From Serratia plymuthica NBRC 102599 (GTDB lineage Bacteria > Pseudomonadota > Gammaproteobacteria > Enterobacterales > Enterobacteriaceae), in NCBI RefSeq assembly GCF_001590925.1, contig NZ_BCTU01000015.1, forward strand, positions 124,001 through 188,000: a DNA stretch of 64,000 nt. Reading direction: 5' to 3'. The stretch's first letter is position 1, and every line of letters starts with the position of its first letter. Below, one piece after another: positions 38,458 through 49,800 of the stretch. The position numbers were made by a program, and so were the translations under genes. The notes under the pieces were generated by a model. The model was not told the DNA's origin. It saw nothing but the letters and a program-made list of their open reading frames with translations, and did not search any database.

Positions 38458-39930
38458 TCAGAACACCGAGGTGTATTCGCCCAGCTCGACTTGCACCGAT
38501 TTGATCTGCGTGTAGTGCTCCAGCGTGCTCAGGCCATTCTCGCGGCCGACGCCGGATTGCTTGTAGCCGCCAACCGGCATTTCCGCCGCCGACTCGCCCC
38601 AGGTGTTGATCCAGCAAATGCCGGCTTCAAGCTGGTGAATCACGCGGTGAGCGCGGGTTAAATCATTGGTCACCAGTCCTGCGGCCAGGCCGAAGGTGGT
38701 GTCGTTGGCACGGCGTACCACTTCTTCTTCGCTGTGATAACTGAGAATGCTCATTACCGGCCCGAAGATTTCTTCACGCACAATTTCCATGTCGTCACGG
38801 CAATCGGTAAACACCGTCGGCGCCACATAAGCCCCTTTGGCGTATTCGCCTTCGGTCACGCGCTCACCGCCGCACAGCAAACGTGCGCCGCTGTTCTTGC
38901 CGCTCTCGATAAAGCGCAGCACGGACTCCATATGCGCAAAGCTGACCAGCGGCCCAAAGTTGGTTTGCGGATCGGCAGGATCACCCAGACGAATACGCTT
39001 CACGCGTTCGAGGATTTTCGCTTCAAACTCTGCCTGCAACGCCGCCGGGACAAACACGCGCGTACCGTTGGTACACACCTGGCCGGAGCTGTAGAAATTG
39101 GCCATCATGGCGATGTCGGCAGCACGATCCAGATCGGCGTCGTCAAAGATAATCAGCGGCGACTTGCCGCCCAGTTCCATAGTGACTTCTTTCAGCGTTG
39201 AACCCGAGGCATTGGCCATCACTTTCTTGCCGGTTTTTACCCCGCCGGTGAAGGACACCTTGGCAATGCCTGGGTGATCGGTCAGATACTGGCCGACTTC
39301 TGCGCCGCTGCCGGTGAGCACGTTGAACACGCCGTCCGGCACGCCGGCTTCGGTGTAGATCTCGGCCAGTTTCAGCGCAGTCAGGGAGGTCACTTCGCTC
39401 GGTTTGAAGATCATTGCGTTGCCCGCCGCCAGGGCCGGCGCGGATTTCCATAATGCGATCTGAATCGGGTAGTTCCAGGCGCCGATACCGGCCACCACGC
39501 CCAGCGGCTCGCGGCGGGTATAAACGAAAGAGGTGTCGCGCAGCGGGATCTGCTGGCCTTCGATAGCCGGGATCAGCCCTGCGTAGTATTCCAGTACGTC
39601 GGCGCCGGTGACGATATCGACCGAGGTGGTTTCCGACATTGCCTTGCCGGTATCCAGCGTTTCCAGTGCCGCCAGTTCGTCATTGCGCTCGCGCAGAATA
39701 TCCACTGCACGGCGCAGAATGCGCGAACGCGCCATCGCCGTCATCGCCGCCCACACCTTCTGCCCGCTGGCTGCGCTGGCAACCGCACGGTTGACGTCTT
39801 CAGCGCTGGCGGACTGGATCTCGGCAAGCACTTCGCCATTCGCCGGGTTCACTGCGTTGAAGGTTTTCCCCTCGGTACTGTCTACATAGGCACCATGAAT
39901 ATAGAGCTTCTGCAAGCCAAAACGGGACAT
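38458..39930 (-). CDS. betB: Betaine aldehyde dehydrogenase
   Basis: NAD(P)-dependent aldehyde dehydrogenase of 490 residues, converting betaine aldehyde to glycine betaine. The catalytic Glu sits in the MELGGKSP motif near 250 and the catalytic Cys in [12 protein letters not shown] near 285. [14 protein letters not shown] binds the cofactor. It starts 20 bases after the betI stop. Its start context is AAGGAGAACCT with ATG. Second step of choline-derived osmoprotectant synthesis. Confidence 0.96.
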   Translation of the reverse strand: MSRFGLQKLYIHGAYVDSTEGKTFNAVNPANGEVLAEIQSASAEDVNRAVASAASGQKVWAAMTAMARSRILRRAVDILRERNDELAALETLDTGKAMSETTSVDIVTGADVLEYYAGLIPAIEGQQIPLRDTSFVYTRREPLGVVAGIGAWNYPIQIALWKSAPALAAGNAMIFKPSEVTSLTALKLAEIYTEAGVPDGVFNVLTGSGAEVGQYLTDHPGIAKVSFTGGVKTGKKVMANASGSTLKEVTMELGGKSPLIIFDDADLDRAADIAMMANFYSSGQVCTNGTRVFVPAALQAEFEAKILERVKRIRLGDPADPQTNFGPLVSFAHMESVLRFIESGKNSGARLLCGGERVTEGEYAKGAYVAPTVFTDCRDDMEIVREEIFGPVMSILSYHSEEEVVRRANDTTFGLAAGLVTNDLTRAHRVIHQLEAGICWINTWGESAAEMPVGGYKQSGVGRENGLSTLEHYTQIKSVQVELGEYTSVF

Positions 39931-39950
39931 AGGTTCTCCTTGGATTGTCC

Positions 39951-40547
39951 TCAGGGTGGCGTTTGCCCCCGGAGTTGAAACGTAATGTAATCGGTAGTGA
40001 GCGCGATCGCCTGCGCCTGATTAAACGCCGCGCCGCGCAGTGCGCTGCGCAACCACAGACCGTCGATCAACGCCGCCAGCCCTTTGGCCGCCAAACGCGC
40101 CTGCGCCTGCGGCAATGCGCGGCTGAACTCGGCGCACAGGTTGGAATACAGACGGCGGCCGTTCACCTGTTGCAACCGGTTAAGCTGCGGCTGATGCAGA
40201 CTGCTGGCCCAAAAGGCCAACCAGGTTTTCATCGCTGCGCTGTTGATCTGGCTGTCGTCGAAGTTGCCGGCAACGATCGCCTGCAGCCTTGCCGCCGGGC
40301 TCTGGTCGTTCAGCGCCTGTAACCGCAGCTTCACCGCTTCCCCCAAATGGCTGATCAAATAGCGCATCGTGGCTTCCAGCAACCCGTTCTTATCCTTGAA
40401 ATAGTGGCTGATGATACCGTTGGAAACGCCCGCCCTGCGCGCTATCTGCGCAATGGTGGCGTCATGCATTCCGACTTCGTTTACCGCGGCCAGCGTGGCA
40501 TCAATCAACTGCTGCCTTCTAATTGGCTGCATTCCTACCTTTGGCAT
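39951..40547 (-). CDS. betI: Choline-responsive repressor BetI
   Basis: TetR-family repressor of 198 residues that controls bet genes and is relieved by choline. It starts [26 protein letters not shown], typical BetI. The helix-turn-helix is [29 protein letters not shown] at about 28-56. First gene of betIBA and divergent from betT, with a perfect palindrome in the intergenic region as likely operator. Confidence 0.95.
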   Translation of the reverse strand: MPKVGMQPIRRQQLIDATLAAVNEVGMHDATIAQIARRAGVSNGIISHYFKDKNGLLEATMRYLISHLGEAVKLRLQALNDQSPAARLQAIVAGNFDDSQINSAAMKTWLAFWASSLHQPQLNRLQQVNGRRLYSNLCAEFSRALPQAQARLAAKGLAALIDGLWLRSALRGAAFNQAQAIALTTDYITFQLRGQTPP

Positions 40548-40937
40548 AATTCGACTCTCACAAAACCGACTTCGGCCTCATCTCAGCGGCGAATTTCATC
40601 GACTTTCCGCCTGCTGAACTTGGTCTTCATGCAGACTATTAAACTTTTTTTTGATTGAACGTTCAATAAAAATTGCATATATTTTATTGCTGCCTGGTTA
40701 CAAAAATGTACTTTTCGGTTGTGGAACTGGCTGATTTTTGTGAGGTATTTAACGAATCTGACCAAAATCAGTGTCTGTAAGCGGTTCCCACCACGAAACG
40801 ATTTTCCGTTTCGTTAACAGGCTAAACGGCAAGCAGTGCCGCTTTTTATCCGCACTTTTCCGGACGACGCCTGCGCGTCGTTCAGAGCAGAAAGGTGGGC
40901 ACGATTTTATTCAGTTGTTAAAAAACAGAGGACGACG
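40548..40937. other. betI-betT divergent control region
   Basis: 390 AT-rich bases with the palindrome at 40654-40667. Divergent promoters for betIBA and betT are expected here; choline and osmotic control is known for the family. No gene seen. Confidence 0.6.
40654..40667. promoter_or_regulatory. BetI operator candidate
   Basis: Perfect 14-bp palindrome ATTGAACGTTCAAT between the divergent betIBA and betT genes, where BetI is known to bind in E. coli. The match of position and symmetry supports an operator. Confidence 0.75.
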
Positions 40938-42974
40938 ATGACAACCAGCGAAACCTCCTCAAAACCGCAAAAGGATCGCCTTAATCCTGTGGTTTTCTTT
41001 ACCTCGGCAGGGCTGATTCTGGCCTTCTCGCTGATGACCATTTTTTTTACCGATTTCTCCGGGCGATGGATCACCCGCACCCTGAATTGGGTTTCAACCA
41101 CCTTCGGCTGGTATTACCTGCTGGCCGCCACCCTGTACATCGTATTCGTGGTGTTTATCGCCGCCTCGCGCTTCGGTTCGATCAAGCTCGGGCCGGAACA
41201 GTCGAAACCCGAGTTCAGCCTGATGAGCTGGGCGGCGATGCTGTTCGCCGCCGGCATCGGCATCGATTTGATGTTCTTCTCGGTCGCCGAACCCGTAACG
41301 CAATATATGATGCCGCCGGAAGGCGATGCCCAAACGCTGGAAGCGGCACGTCAGGCCATGGTGTGGACGCTGTTCCACTATGGGTTAACCGGCTGGTCAA
41401 TGTATGCGCTGATGGGCATTGCCCTCGGTTATTTCAGCTACCGCTATAATCTGCCGCTGACCATCCGTTCGGCGCTGTACCCGATCTTTGGTAAACGCAT
41501 CAACGGCCCGATCGGCCACAGCGTGGATATCGCAGCGGTGCTGGGCACCATTTTCGGCATCGCCACCACGCTCGGCATTGGCGTGGTGCAGCTCAACTAC
41601 GGATTGAAGGTGCTGTTCCAGGTACCGGAAAACCTGACGGTTCAAAGCGCACTGATCCTGCTTTCGGTGATTATGGCCACCATTTCGGTGACCTCCGGCG
41701 TCAACAAGGGCATTCGTATTTTGTCGGAGCTCAACGTGTTGCTGGCGCTGGGGCTGATCCTGTTCGTGCTGTTCTGCGGCGATACCGAGTTCCTGCTCAA
41801 TGCGCTGGTGCTCAACGTCGGCGATTACGTCAATCGCTTTATGGGCATGACGCTCAACAGCTTCGCCTTCGATCGTCCGGTGGAATGGATGAACAACTGG
41901 ACCCTGTTCTTCTGGGCCTGGTGGGTGGCGTGGTCGCCGTTTGTCGGCCTGTTCCTGGCGCGTATTTCGCGCGGGCGTACCATCCGTCAGTTTGTGGTCG
42001 GCACGCTGATCATTCCTTTCGTGTTCACCCTGCTGTGGCTGTCGATCTTCGGTAATAGCGCGCTGTACCAGATTATCCACGGCAATGCCGCCTTTGCGCA
42101 GGAAGTGATGCAATACCCGGAACGCGGCTTCTACAGCCTGCTGGCGCAATACCCGGGCTTCACCTTCAGCGCCTCGGTGGCCACCATCACCGGCCTGCTG
42201 TTCTACGTGACCTCGGCGGATTCAGGCTCACTGGTGCTGGGCAACTTTACCTCGCGCCTGGCCGACATCAATAACGATGCGCCCAACTGGCTGCGGATTT
42301 TCTGGTCGGTGGCCATAGGCCTGCTGACCATCGGCATGCTGATGACCGACGGCGTGCCTGCGTTGCAGAAAACGACGGTGATCATGGGCCTGCCGTTCAG
42401 CTTCGTGATCTTCTTCGTAATGGCCGGGTTGTATAAATCGCTGCGGGTGGAGGACTATCGCAAGGCCAGTGCCCTGAATACCAACGCCCCCATGCCGATT
42501 TCGAGCAATGACGTGCTGAACTGGAAGCAGCGCCTGTCGCGGGTGATGAACTACCCTGGCACCCAGTACACACAAAAAATGCTGGATACCCGTTGCAGAC
42601 CGGCCATGCAGGAAGTGGCGCGCGAGCTGGAACTGCGCGGCGCCAAAGTGGAATTTACCGAGGTGCCGCCGGCAGAAGATGAGCGTTTGAACCACCTGGA
42701 ACTGCTGGTGCATTTGGGTGAAGAGCAGAACTTTATCTATCAGATTTGGCCACAGCGTTATTCGGTGCCGGGCTTCACCTACCGCGCCCGCTCAGGCAAA
42801 TCGCACTATTACCGGCTGGAAACCTTCCTGATGGAAGGCACCCAGGGCAATGATCTGATGGATTACAGCAAGGAGCAGGTGATCGGCGACATCCTCGATC
42901 AGTACGAGAAGCATCTGAACTTCCTGCACATTCACCGCGAAGCGCCGGGCAATACCCTGACCTTCCCGGATTAA
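40938..42974 (+). CDS. betT: High-affinity choline transporter, BCCT family
   Basis: A 678-residue secondary transporter with twelve membrane spans in the first 500 residues and a long cytoplasmic C-terminal domain (about 515-678) that senses osmotic stress in BetT. The BCCT signature segments FSLMSWAAMLFAAGIGIDLMFFSVAEP and WTLFFWAWWVAWSPFVGLFLARISRGRT are clear. Its start at 40938 has AGAGGA upstream; the longer frame from 40836 has no such support. It supplies choline to BetA and BetB. Its length agrees with E. coli BetT. Confidence 0.96.
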   Translation: MTTSETSSKPQKDRLNPVVFFTSAGLILAFSLMTIFFTDFSGRWITRTLNWVSTTFGWYYLLAATLYIVFVVFIAASRFGSIKLGPEQSKPEFSLMSWAAMLFAAGIGIDLMFFSVAEPVTQYMMPPEGDAQTLEAARQAMVWTLFHYGLTGWSMYALMGIALGYFSYRYNLPLTIRSALYPIFGKRINGPIGHSVDIAAVLGTIFGIATTLGIGVVQLNYGLKVLFQVPENLTVQSALILLSVIMATISVTSGVNKGIRILSELNVLLALGLILFVLFCGDTEFLLNALVLNVGDYVNRFMGMTLNSFAFDRPVEWMNNWTLFFWAWWVAWSPFVGLFLARISRGRTIRQFVVGTLIIPFVFTLLWLSIFGNSALYQIIHGNAAFAQEVMQYPERGFYSLLAQYPGFTFSASVATITGLLFYVTSADSGSLVLGNFTSRLADINNDAPNWLRIFWSVAIGLLTIGMLMTDGVPALQKTTVIMGLPFSFVIFFVMAGLYKSLRVEDYRKASALNTNAPMPISSNDVLNWKQRLSRVMNYPGTQYTQKMLDTRCRPAMQEVARELELRGAKVEFTEVPPAEDERLNHLELLVHLGEEQNFIYQIWPQRYSVPGFTYRARSGKSHYYRLETFLMEGTQGNDLMDYSKEQVIGDILDQYEKHLNFLHIHREAPGNTLTFPD

Positions 42975-43311
42975 AAACAATAATAATATCCCCACTGTGT
43001 TAAAAACAGTGGGGCATTTACAAACTCAAGTTAGCCACCCCACATTAAAATACAAAACAAACCATTAACAATCAAAAAGTTACAAATCAATATTTGAGCC
43101 CATATTTCTTTCAAACCTCTCATAATAACCACCGCCCCTCTCAAGCTCAAAATAATGCCATGAGGAAATTCCTATTTTTCATGGGATAAACCATAACTAC
43201 CAGCCAACACCCAGCGCATTGAGCGGCCAATGCTACAATGAAGCTTTCGCACGACAAAAAACATCGCCCTTTTAACAAAGAAATTTATATAGTTCACCGG
43301 AGGGAATATTT
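42975..43311. other. Spacer between betT and the first SlaA-like gene
   Basis: About 340 bases that switch from GC-rich to AT-rich composition. It holds the betT hairpin and presumably the promoter of the SlaA-like gene; GGAGGG precedes its ATG. Confidence 0.55.
42990..43014 (+). terminator. Hairpin downstream of betT
   Basis: Perfect stem CCCCACTG / CAGTGGGG with a 9-base loop, 15 bases after the stop. Only a weak T-stretch follows. Confidence 0.7.
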
Positions 43312-46300
43312 ATGGCCTCATTGATGTATGAGAAACAAATCGCAAGCATCTACTACACTTTACTTCGCAAAAGCCCAACCGAAAGAGAACTCAAAGCCCT
43401 CAGTGATAGTTTAGAAAAGAAAGGGCCTGCAGTATTGCAAAATATCATCTCGGAACTCATGGAAACCCCTGAAGCAAAATTGCTTTATGGTAACTACCAA
43501 AATAACTTTGAAATTATGAGGGCTTTTTTTAAAATCGTACATGGTCGCGAAATGGGACAAGCCGAATTTAAACTTTGGTACAACGACTCCACTCTCGATC
43601 TCAACCATAATCTTTTCCGCATAGTCAATGAGCTTGTTACTAACACGGCCCCCTGGCCAAAGCTCAACGACGACATGTCAAATACAGACTATGAATTTAA
43701 TTATCCAGAGCAGCGACTTATAGATAAAGAGCATTTTCTTGATAATGGTAATTTGACCCTTTATCCAGGAACTTCAAATATAGTCCCTTCTGGTGATGGT
43801 GCAACTGATATTCTTGGAATTTTTCATGTCCTCGGTGCAGGTATAACTCGCGACGTATCTGAGTTTTGGGTTCCACTAATTAATAAAGGTGATAAAACAC
43901 TGCTCCAGGCCACAGAAGTATTTATAAAAGACAGACCCTACTTAAACAACGTCACCAATAAAACCTTTGTCAAAAAAATATTTGAAAATACTTTTGAAAG
44001 ACCGGCCACAAATACAGAGTTAAATATTTACTTGGAATTATTGGCTACCGGATCATCCAGAGCTGAAATCTCTATTAATATAATGAAATTACTGAGAGAA
44101 AGCACCAACGAAAGTGATGCAACTGCTAAGTCACATTTAGCCGCAGCATCTCACGTCTATGAACGAGGGGAACTTCCACCGCTGGAATACCAAGAGAAAA
44201 TCGCCGCTCTTTATTTAATTGGAGCTGAGAGAAATATAAATTCGGAAGCATTATTTGGATGGAGCCAAAAATTAGCCTCAGGAATATCTCATGATAAAAT
44301 AGTGAGCATCCTAACTAACACTTCAGAATTCAATCGCATTTCAACGCATCTTGACATCAATTCATATGCCAAAAGAATATACCTGACAGCATATGGTCAT
44401 AATGCAGATAACAGTACATTGGAAAAACTAATTTCTCTTGGGGATAAAAACAAAATAATATCAGCCGTAATCAGCAGCCTTATAGATTCAAACACGAAAT
44501 CAAAGAGTGAGTATTATGAAAAATTTCAGTTCGCACTGAGGATAGCAGGAAGTTTGAATTATAAAAAAGATGCTACATTAACAAACGAAACAGGAAACTC
44601 ACCAGAGAGCACTATTAACTCCGGTATAACGCACATACTCAGCCAAGCAGAAAAAGCACAGTTAGAACGAGTAATACTAAACTTGACCACAGATAACACC
44701 GTTGATCTCACTATGGCAGCAAACCTTAGAGAGCTCGTTATTAACGGGAAACAAGAGGCTGAAATAACCCTTGCCAATTATAAAAATTATAACTCAACTA
44801 TAATTAACATTAACGGACATATTCAGGGATTAAAAACGGGGAATGCTGATACGCTTGTTATGCTTAATGATAGCCATGACACTCTCGATACCTATTTCTA
44901 TTTTGGTTCTGGAAATGACTTTTTAGGATGGAGAGCTGATGAATATGGCGAAAATAAAATAAGCCCATCACTCTATGCTGACGGAGGCCTGGGAATAAAT
45001 TCAATTTCAGCCAATTTAATTAGTTTATTCAAAGATGTGTTCATAAGAAAAGGAACCCATGGAATCCCTGACATTGAAACAACAACATACATCAGCAACA
45101 TTATTAGATTCAGCAACTTCGACCTAATTGATTTATATAAATATACTGGTAAAGTATCCACAAAGACATATATCATACAAGCTGACGGAACCATCGTCAG
45201 GTCATCTACCGTATCAGACTTTACTTTTGATTATGATTTTGTTTCTAACAAATACGGTGCAGGTGGTAACCCCAACGATGTTGGAAGGAAAGGTTTTTCT
45301 ATTATCAATGTTACTAACGAACAACAGTCAACCACTTCAGATGTAATATCAGTCATAAATGTTACTCAAGGAGCCTCAAAAATTTACGTAGGAAATCACA
45401 GCAACAATCCTGTTACGGGAGATGGTGGAAATTACCTATTCAAATTCAAGAATGATGTCAGTGTGCTAGAGTTTTTTACAAACCAGAAAAATGGTGAGGA
45501 TATATTGAAACCATTGGGGTCATCACCCCCTGAAAAATTTGTTAATGCTGGTGAGTTTGCATTAATTGGTGAAACACTAAAAACCGTCAAGATAAACACT
45601 AGCGGCGAGTCAAATAATAATAATTTAATAGCATTAGACTTTACATCATCAAATGTTGATAAAGTTATTGTTAGTGGCGTTCATAAGCTAGGCTTGGTAG
45701 CAACTCATGGTTCATTCGGTGCTAGAGAATTTACCTATGATGCAACAGAATCCGCGGGAATAGATATTACAATAACGCCTGAGTTATATACGAGCATGAG
45801 CAAGAAAATAACAGTTCTAGGCAGCAATCAGGGAAATGAATTCCACCTATTTAGAGAAACAAAATATTACCCACAAGATAAAATCATATTTATTGGTGGG
45901 GCGGGCGACGACTATTTTGACATAAATAACATCGTAACAGCTATGGGTGGTGACGGGACTGACTTTTTCAACATTATGAGCTCATCCAATAAAACCAGCA
46001 CACTTTATGATTTCAATTCCCACAAGGACATCATCGGATTGAAATCAAGTGGGATATATATATCCGGAAGAGAATCAGGAGAAAAAATACCGTTTACAGA
46101 CACTGTTAGCGGTGGGAATAAAGTACAAGATTATGGTTACATAGAAAACTTATTTAACCCTAACACCCCACTTAACTTTCATGGGAAAGTAGGTGCCGTA
46201 TCTACTATGGATGTCACTATGACTAAAGAAACCTATATCGTAGTTGATCTCAACGATAATAAAATATTTGATACTAATGACGCACTCATAAAAATTTCAG

Positions 46301-46344
46301 GACAACCGGATACTGCCGAACTTGCATCACAATTGTACTATTGA
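43312..46344 (+). CDS. SlaA-like secreted surface protein with DUF4214-type repeats, copy 1
   Basis: A 1010-residue protein without a signal peptide. The N-terminal 400 residues hold about four helical units of DUF4214 type (e.g. YYTLLRKSPTERELKALS near 14, FENTFERPATNTELNIYL near 225, LYLIGAERNINSEALFGWSQKLASG near 300, YLTAYGHNADNSTLEKL near 365). A long beta-rich, Asn/Thr/Ser-rich middle follows. Near 860-885 come two RTX-like calcium motifs, GGAGDD and GGDGTD, then a C-terminal domain ending GQPDTAELASQLYY. This layout, and absence of a Sec signal, fit export by a type I system, as for Serratia SlaA through Lip. Very AT-rich relative to its neighbours. No exporter genes flank it. Confidence 0.8.
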   Translation: MASLMYEKQIASIYYTLLRKSPTERELKALSDSLEKKGPAVLQNIISELMETPEAKLLYGNYQNNFEIMRAFFKIVHGREMGQAEFKLWYNDSTLDLNHNLFRIVNELVTNTAPWPKLNDDMSNTDYEFNYPEQRLIDKEHFLDNGNLTLYPGTSNIVPSGDGATDILGIFHVLGAGITRDVSEFWVPLINKGDKTLLQATEVFIKDRPYLNNVTNKTFVKKIFENTFERPATNTELNIYLELLATGSSRAEISINIMKLLRESTNESDATAKSHLAAASHVYERGELPPLEYQEKIAALYLIGAERNINSEALFGWSQKLASGISHDKIVSILTNTSEFNRISTHLDINSYAKRIYLTAYGHNADNSTLEKLISLGDKNKIISAVISSLIDSNTKSKSEYYEKFQFALRIAGSLNYKKDATLTNETGNSPESTINSGITHILSQAEKAQLERVILNLTTDNTVDLTMAANLRELVINGKQEAEITLANYKNYNSTIININGHIQGLKTGNADTLVMLNDSHDTLDTYFYFGSGNDFLGWRADEYGENKISPSLYADGGLGINSISANLISLFKDVFIRKGTHGIPDIETTTYISNIIRFSNFDLIDLYKYTGKVSTKTYIIQADGTIVRSSTVSDFTFDYDFVSNKYGAGGNPNDVGRKGFSIINVTNEQQSTTSDVISVINVTQGASKIYVGNHSNNPVTGDGGNYLFKFKNDVSVLEFFTNQKNGEDILKPLGSSPPEKFVNAGEFALIGETLKTVKINTSGESNNNNLIALDFTSSNVDKVIVSGVHKLGLVATHGSFGAREFTYDATESAGIDITITPELYTSMSKKITVLGSNQGNEFHLFRETKYYPQDKIIFIGGAGDDYFDINNIVTAMGGDGTDFFNIMSSSNKTSTLYDFNSHKDIIGLKSSGIYISGRESGEKIPFTDTVSGGNKVQDYGYIENLFNPNTPLNFHGKVGAVSTMDVTMTKETYIVVDLNDNKIFDTNDALIKISGQPDTAELASQLYY

Positions 46345-46852
46345 CCGAACTGTATCAATCTCACCTCAGTCCTGAAGCGCAAGAAATAGGATAAATGCCA
46401 GTTAAACTGCTGGCATTTTAGTTTACTTATTCATATCAAAACACTGCCTTAATACATTTTTTAAAATCAATTGGAAAGGCAATAGTGATGCTGGATTCCT
46501 GACAGCACAAGTGCACATTGTAAACAAGGGTACAAAGGATACAAAGTGAGCTAGTTGCAACACAACCCCCCCTTTTGCCTTGCGGTGGCCATGTCTGTAC
46601 GTACAACAGCAACACGCCAACCCAATCCGATACTTGTCCGCGGTAACCCTCGTACGGTCCACCTACAACCTTTTACTGGGAAGAAGTCCTAAACTCTCTC
46701 AAAACCATGCTTTTTAATGCTCAAAAACGGATGCTTCATCTAATATTAATTTCAGATTTGGTGCCTTACCAATTAGTTCAACATGAAATAATATTCATTT
46801 AAATAGTTACTCTCACTTCATTAAACCAATAAAATCTAAGGAAATCAAAATA
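46345..46852. other. Spacer between the two SlaA-like genes
   Basis: About 510 bases. It begins with a terminator and ends with the promoter region of copy 2. A GC-richer patch near 46560-46680 (containing ACGTACAACAGC and CCGCGGTAACC) looks unlike both sides and could be a remnant, but no recognisable protein is encoded. Confidence 0.5.
46393..46418 (+). terminator. Terminator of SlaA-like copy 1
   Basis: Perfect stem AAATGCCAG / CTGGCATTT with an 8-base loop, 48 bases after the stop, followed by TA and GTTTA. Its presence implies the two copies have separate promoters. Confidence 0.75.
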
Positions 46853-49800
46853 ATGGCAACCTTAATCTCTGAACAACAAATTGGTGCCGTCTTTTACGCC
46901 ATCATCCGAAAAAGTCCAACCGAAAAACAACTAAAGATGTACGCAGATGCTTTTGAAAGCCGCGGTATCATAGCGATTAAAGAGTTAGTCTCGACACTGA
47001 TCCGTTCTGACGAAGCAATAGCTCTATACGGTAACAAGAAAAAGTTCGATATAATGTCCGAAGTATTCGTTACAGCACATGGGAGGAATTTTGGCGAGGT
47101 TGAATTCAAACTGTGGCTTAACGAAGCGGCTAAGCCGATTGAAGTAAACCTATTCCGAATTATAGACGAACTCATCAGCAATAAAGCACCTTGGCCACAA
47201 CTGAATGATGACTGGACGCAGAGTGGCGAGCTAAATTACCCAGTACAACGCGTCACCGATAGGGAACATTTAATCGATAAGGGCCATGATAATCTGTTCC
47301 CAGGGTCATCCACAAGCGGCACTCCGGGCAGTGGCGTGACAGACATTCAAGGAATATTCCATATATTAGGTGCAGGACTCACCCAGGATGTTACCGATTT
47401 TTGGGTGGTGCATCTCAATAATGGAACCAAAACGTTGTTGCAAGCGACGGAGAAATTCATCGCCGATCGTGCTTATCTTAGTAACGTTATGGATAATACT
47501 TTTATTAATCGCTTGTTTGATAAAGGATTTGAACGTGCTCCGTCCCAAGATGAATTGAATAAATACCTGGATTTACTTTCTTCGGGCTCATCACGGGCTG
47601 AGGTTGCAATAAAAATCCTGCAATCACTGCGTGATAGTACCAATGAACAAGACCAGCTTGCACAACAACATTTGTTGGCCGCCAGTCACGATTATGCCCC
47701 TGGCGAGTTACCTGCCCTGGCCTATCAAGAACAGATCGCCGCACTTTATCTTGCCGCTGCGGGGCGCGGTATAAATGCGCAAGCGTTATTCGGCTATAGT
47801 CGTGAGTTAGCCGCAGGTAAAAGTTATGAAGAAATGGTAAAACTATTACTCAATTCTTCTGAATTTACTCGCTACTCAAGCCATCTTAATGGCGAGCCCT
47901 TCGTGCAAAAAATATACAAATCAGTCTATGGTGTCGAGGCTGATAACGATACGGTACAGAGACTTTTAGCTTACGGCAGTAAAGAGAGCATTACCTCACA
48001 CATTATTAATGACCTGCTAAAAACAGATCCCACTTCAAATGATGAATTCCAAGATCAGTTTCAGTTTTTATTTAAAATTGCATATAGCTTAGGATTTAAA
48101 AATAATGCTACCCTCACCAATACGGATGAGGGAACGCCAAGAGGAAATATTAACTCCGGTGTTGATCATATTCTCAGCAACACTGAACTGGCTATTCTTG
48201 AGAAAATAACTATCAATCTTATTTCTTCACATAATATTGACCTTACCTACGCTGCTAATGTTAAAGATATCACTATCACTGGCAGTAGTGAAGGCATGAT
48301 AAAAATTTCTGACCATCTACAAAATGAATTCACAAAAATAACTATCAATGGTCATATACTTGATCTGCATACCGGGGGGGCAGGAGAAATCATTTACATC
48401 AACAAAACCGTAGATATTGCTTCTTCCCCATCGAAATACACCCTGGGAGGAGGAGATGACTTCCTCGCATGGGAAGGTAATAACGCTTCAGCAGCAGGAA
48501 ATAAAATAAGTAAAAACATTACTGCAGATGGTGGTGATGGTAATAACAAGTTATCAGCTAATTTTATCACTTTCTGGACTGAAACAACCATTCGTAAAGG
48601 CCTTAATGGCAATCCAGATACTAAAGAAGTAAAATACTCAAGTAATTTAGACCAATTTAAAAACTTTTCACTCATTGATTTAGCAGGTTACATTGGGCAA
48701 GTTTCAGGAATTACCTATACGGTGAATACAGATGGTAGCATTACGCGGACCATTGACAATGTAAAAAATAATACTTTCGACTACGGTTTATTCTTGGATA
48801 ATGCTTCTATAATATCAGGAGGGAACGTCAACGACATCGGAAAGTCTGGTTTCTCCATTACAAATGCAAATGATTTCAAAGCAACTGCAGGCTGGATTAA
48901 TGTAATTAACATCAATCAGGCCGCAGCCAACATATATATCAACAACCGAAGTCAAATTAATCATAACAACCAAGAATATCGATTTAATGTTAAGGACGAT
49001 GTTACTCATTTTAACTTATTCACCAATCAAAAAGTAGCTAATGACCAACAAAAAGAATACGCCGAACTTCATGAGGGAGAAGTAATATCAAACTACGCGG
49101 GCACTTTTTTATTTACGGGAAATAACCTAACAGAAATAAATGTAGACACAACAGGCTCTTCAGAAGACAAAACTGCAGTGTCGTTAAAATTGCAAAGCAC
49201 CAAGATTGATACTATAAATATTTCTGGGGATAATCTCATCGCACTTAGCGTTGACTTCTCGTCATCTTTAAGTAATAACAACTTCGTTGTTAATGCTTCA
49301 GATGCTGCGGGAATAAACTTCTTTCTAGCTGATTCGGTAACTAAAAACATTACTGTTATTGGTGGACATAGTGAAAACTCGTTTAAAATACTCGACTCCA
49401 ACAACGCACCTGTCAACAGTAATGGAAGTATCAAATTTATCGGAGGGAATGGCTCAGACTTTATAGATATTGATACTGGTATAACAGCTACGGGAGGAGG
49501 AGGCATTGATTTATTTAACATTGTTCGGCCTGGTAAAGGAGAACATACGCTTTATGATTTTAACAAGGATGAAGATGTAATAGGTTTAAAAAACATGGAT
49601 ATCTATATCTCTAATAAAAAGGCGGGTGAAAAAGTTCCGCTCACAGAACATATCAGCGGTGGAAACTCACTGGCCGATTATGGTTACATTGAGAATTTAT
49701 ACAACCCTAATACGCCATTGGCACTAACCAAAAAGATTGGTGTTGTTTCAACCCTTGACGACCATCTTGAAAAAAACACTTTCTTCGTTGTCGATCTTAA

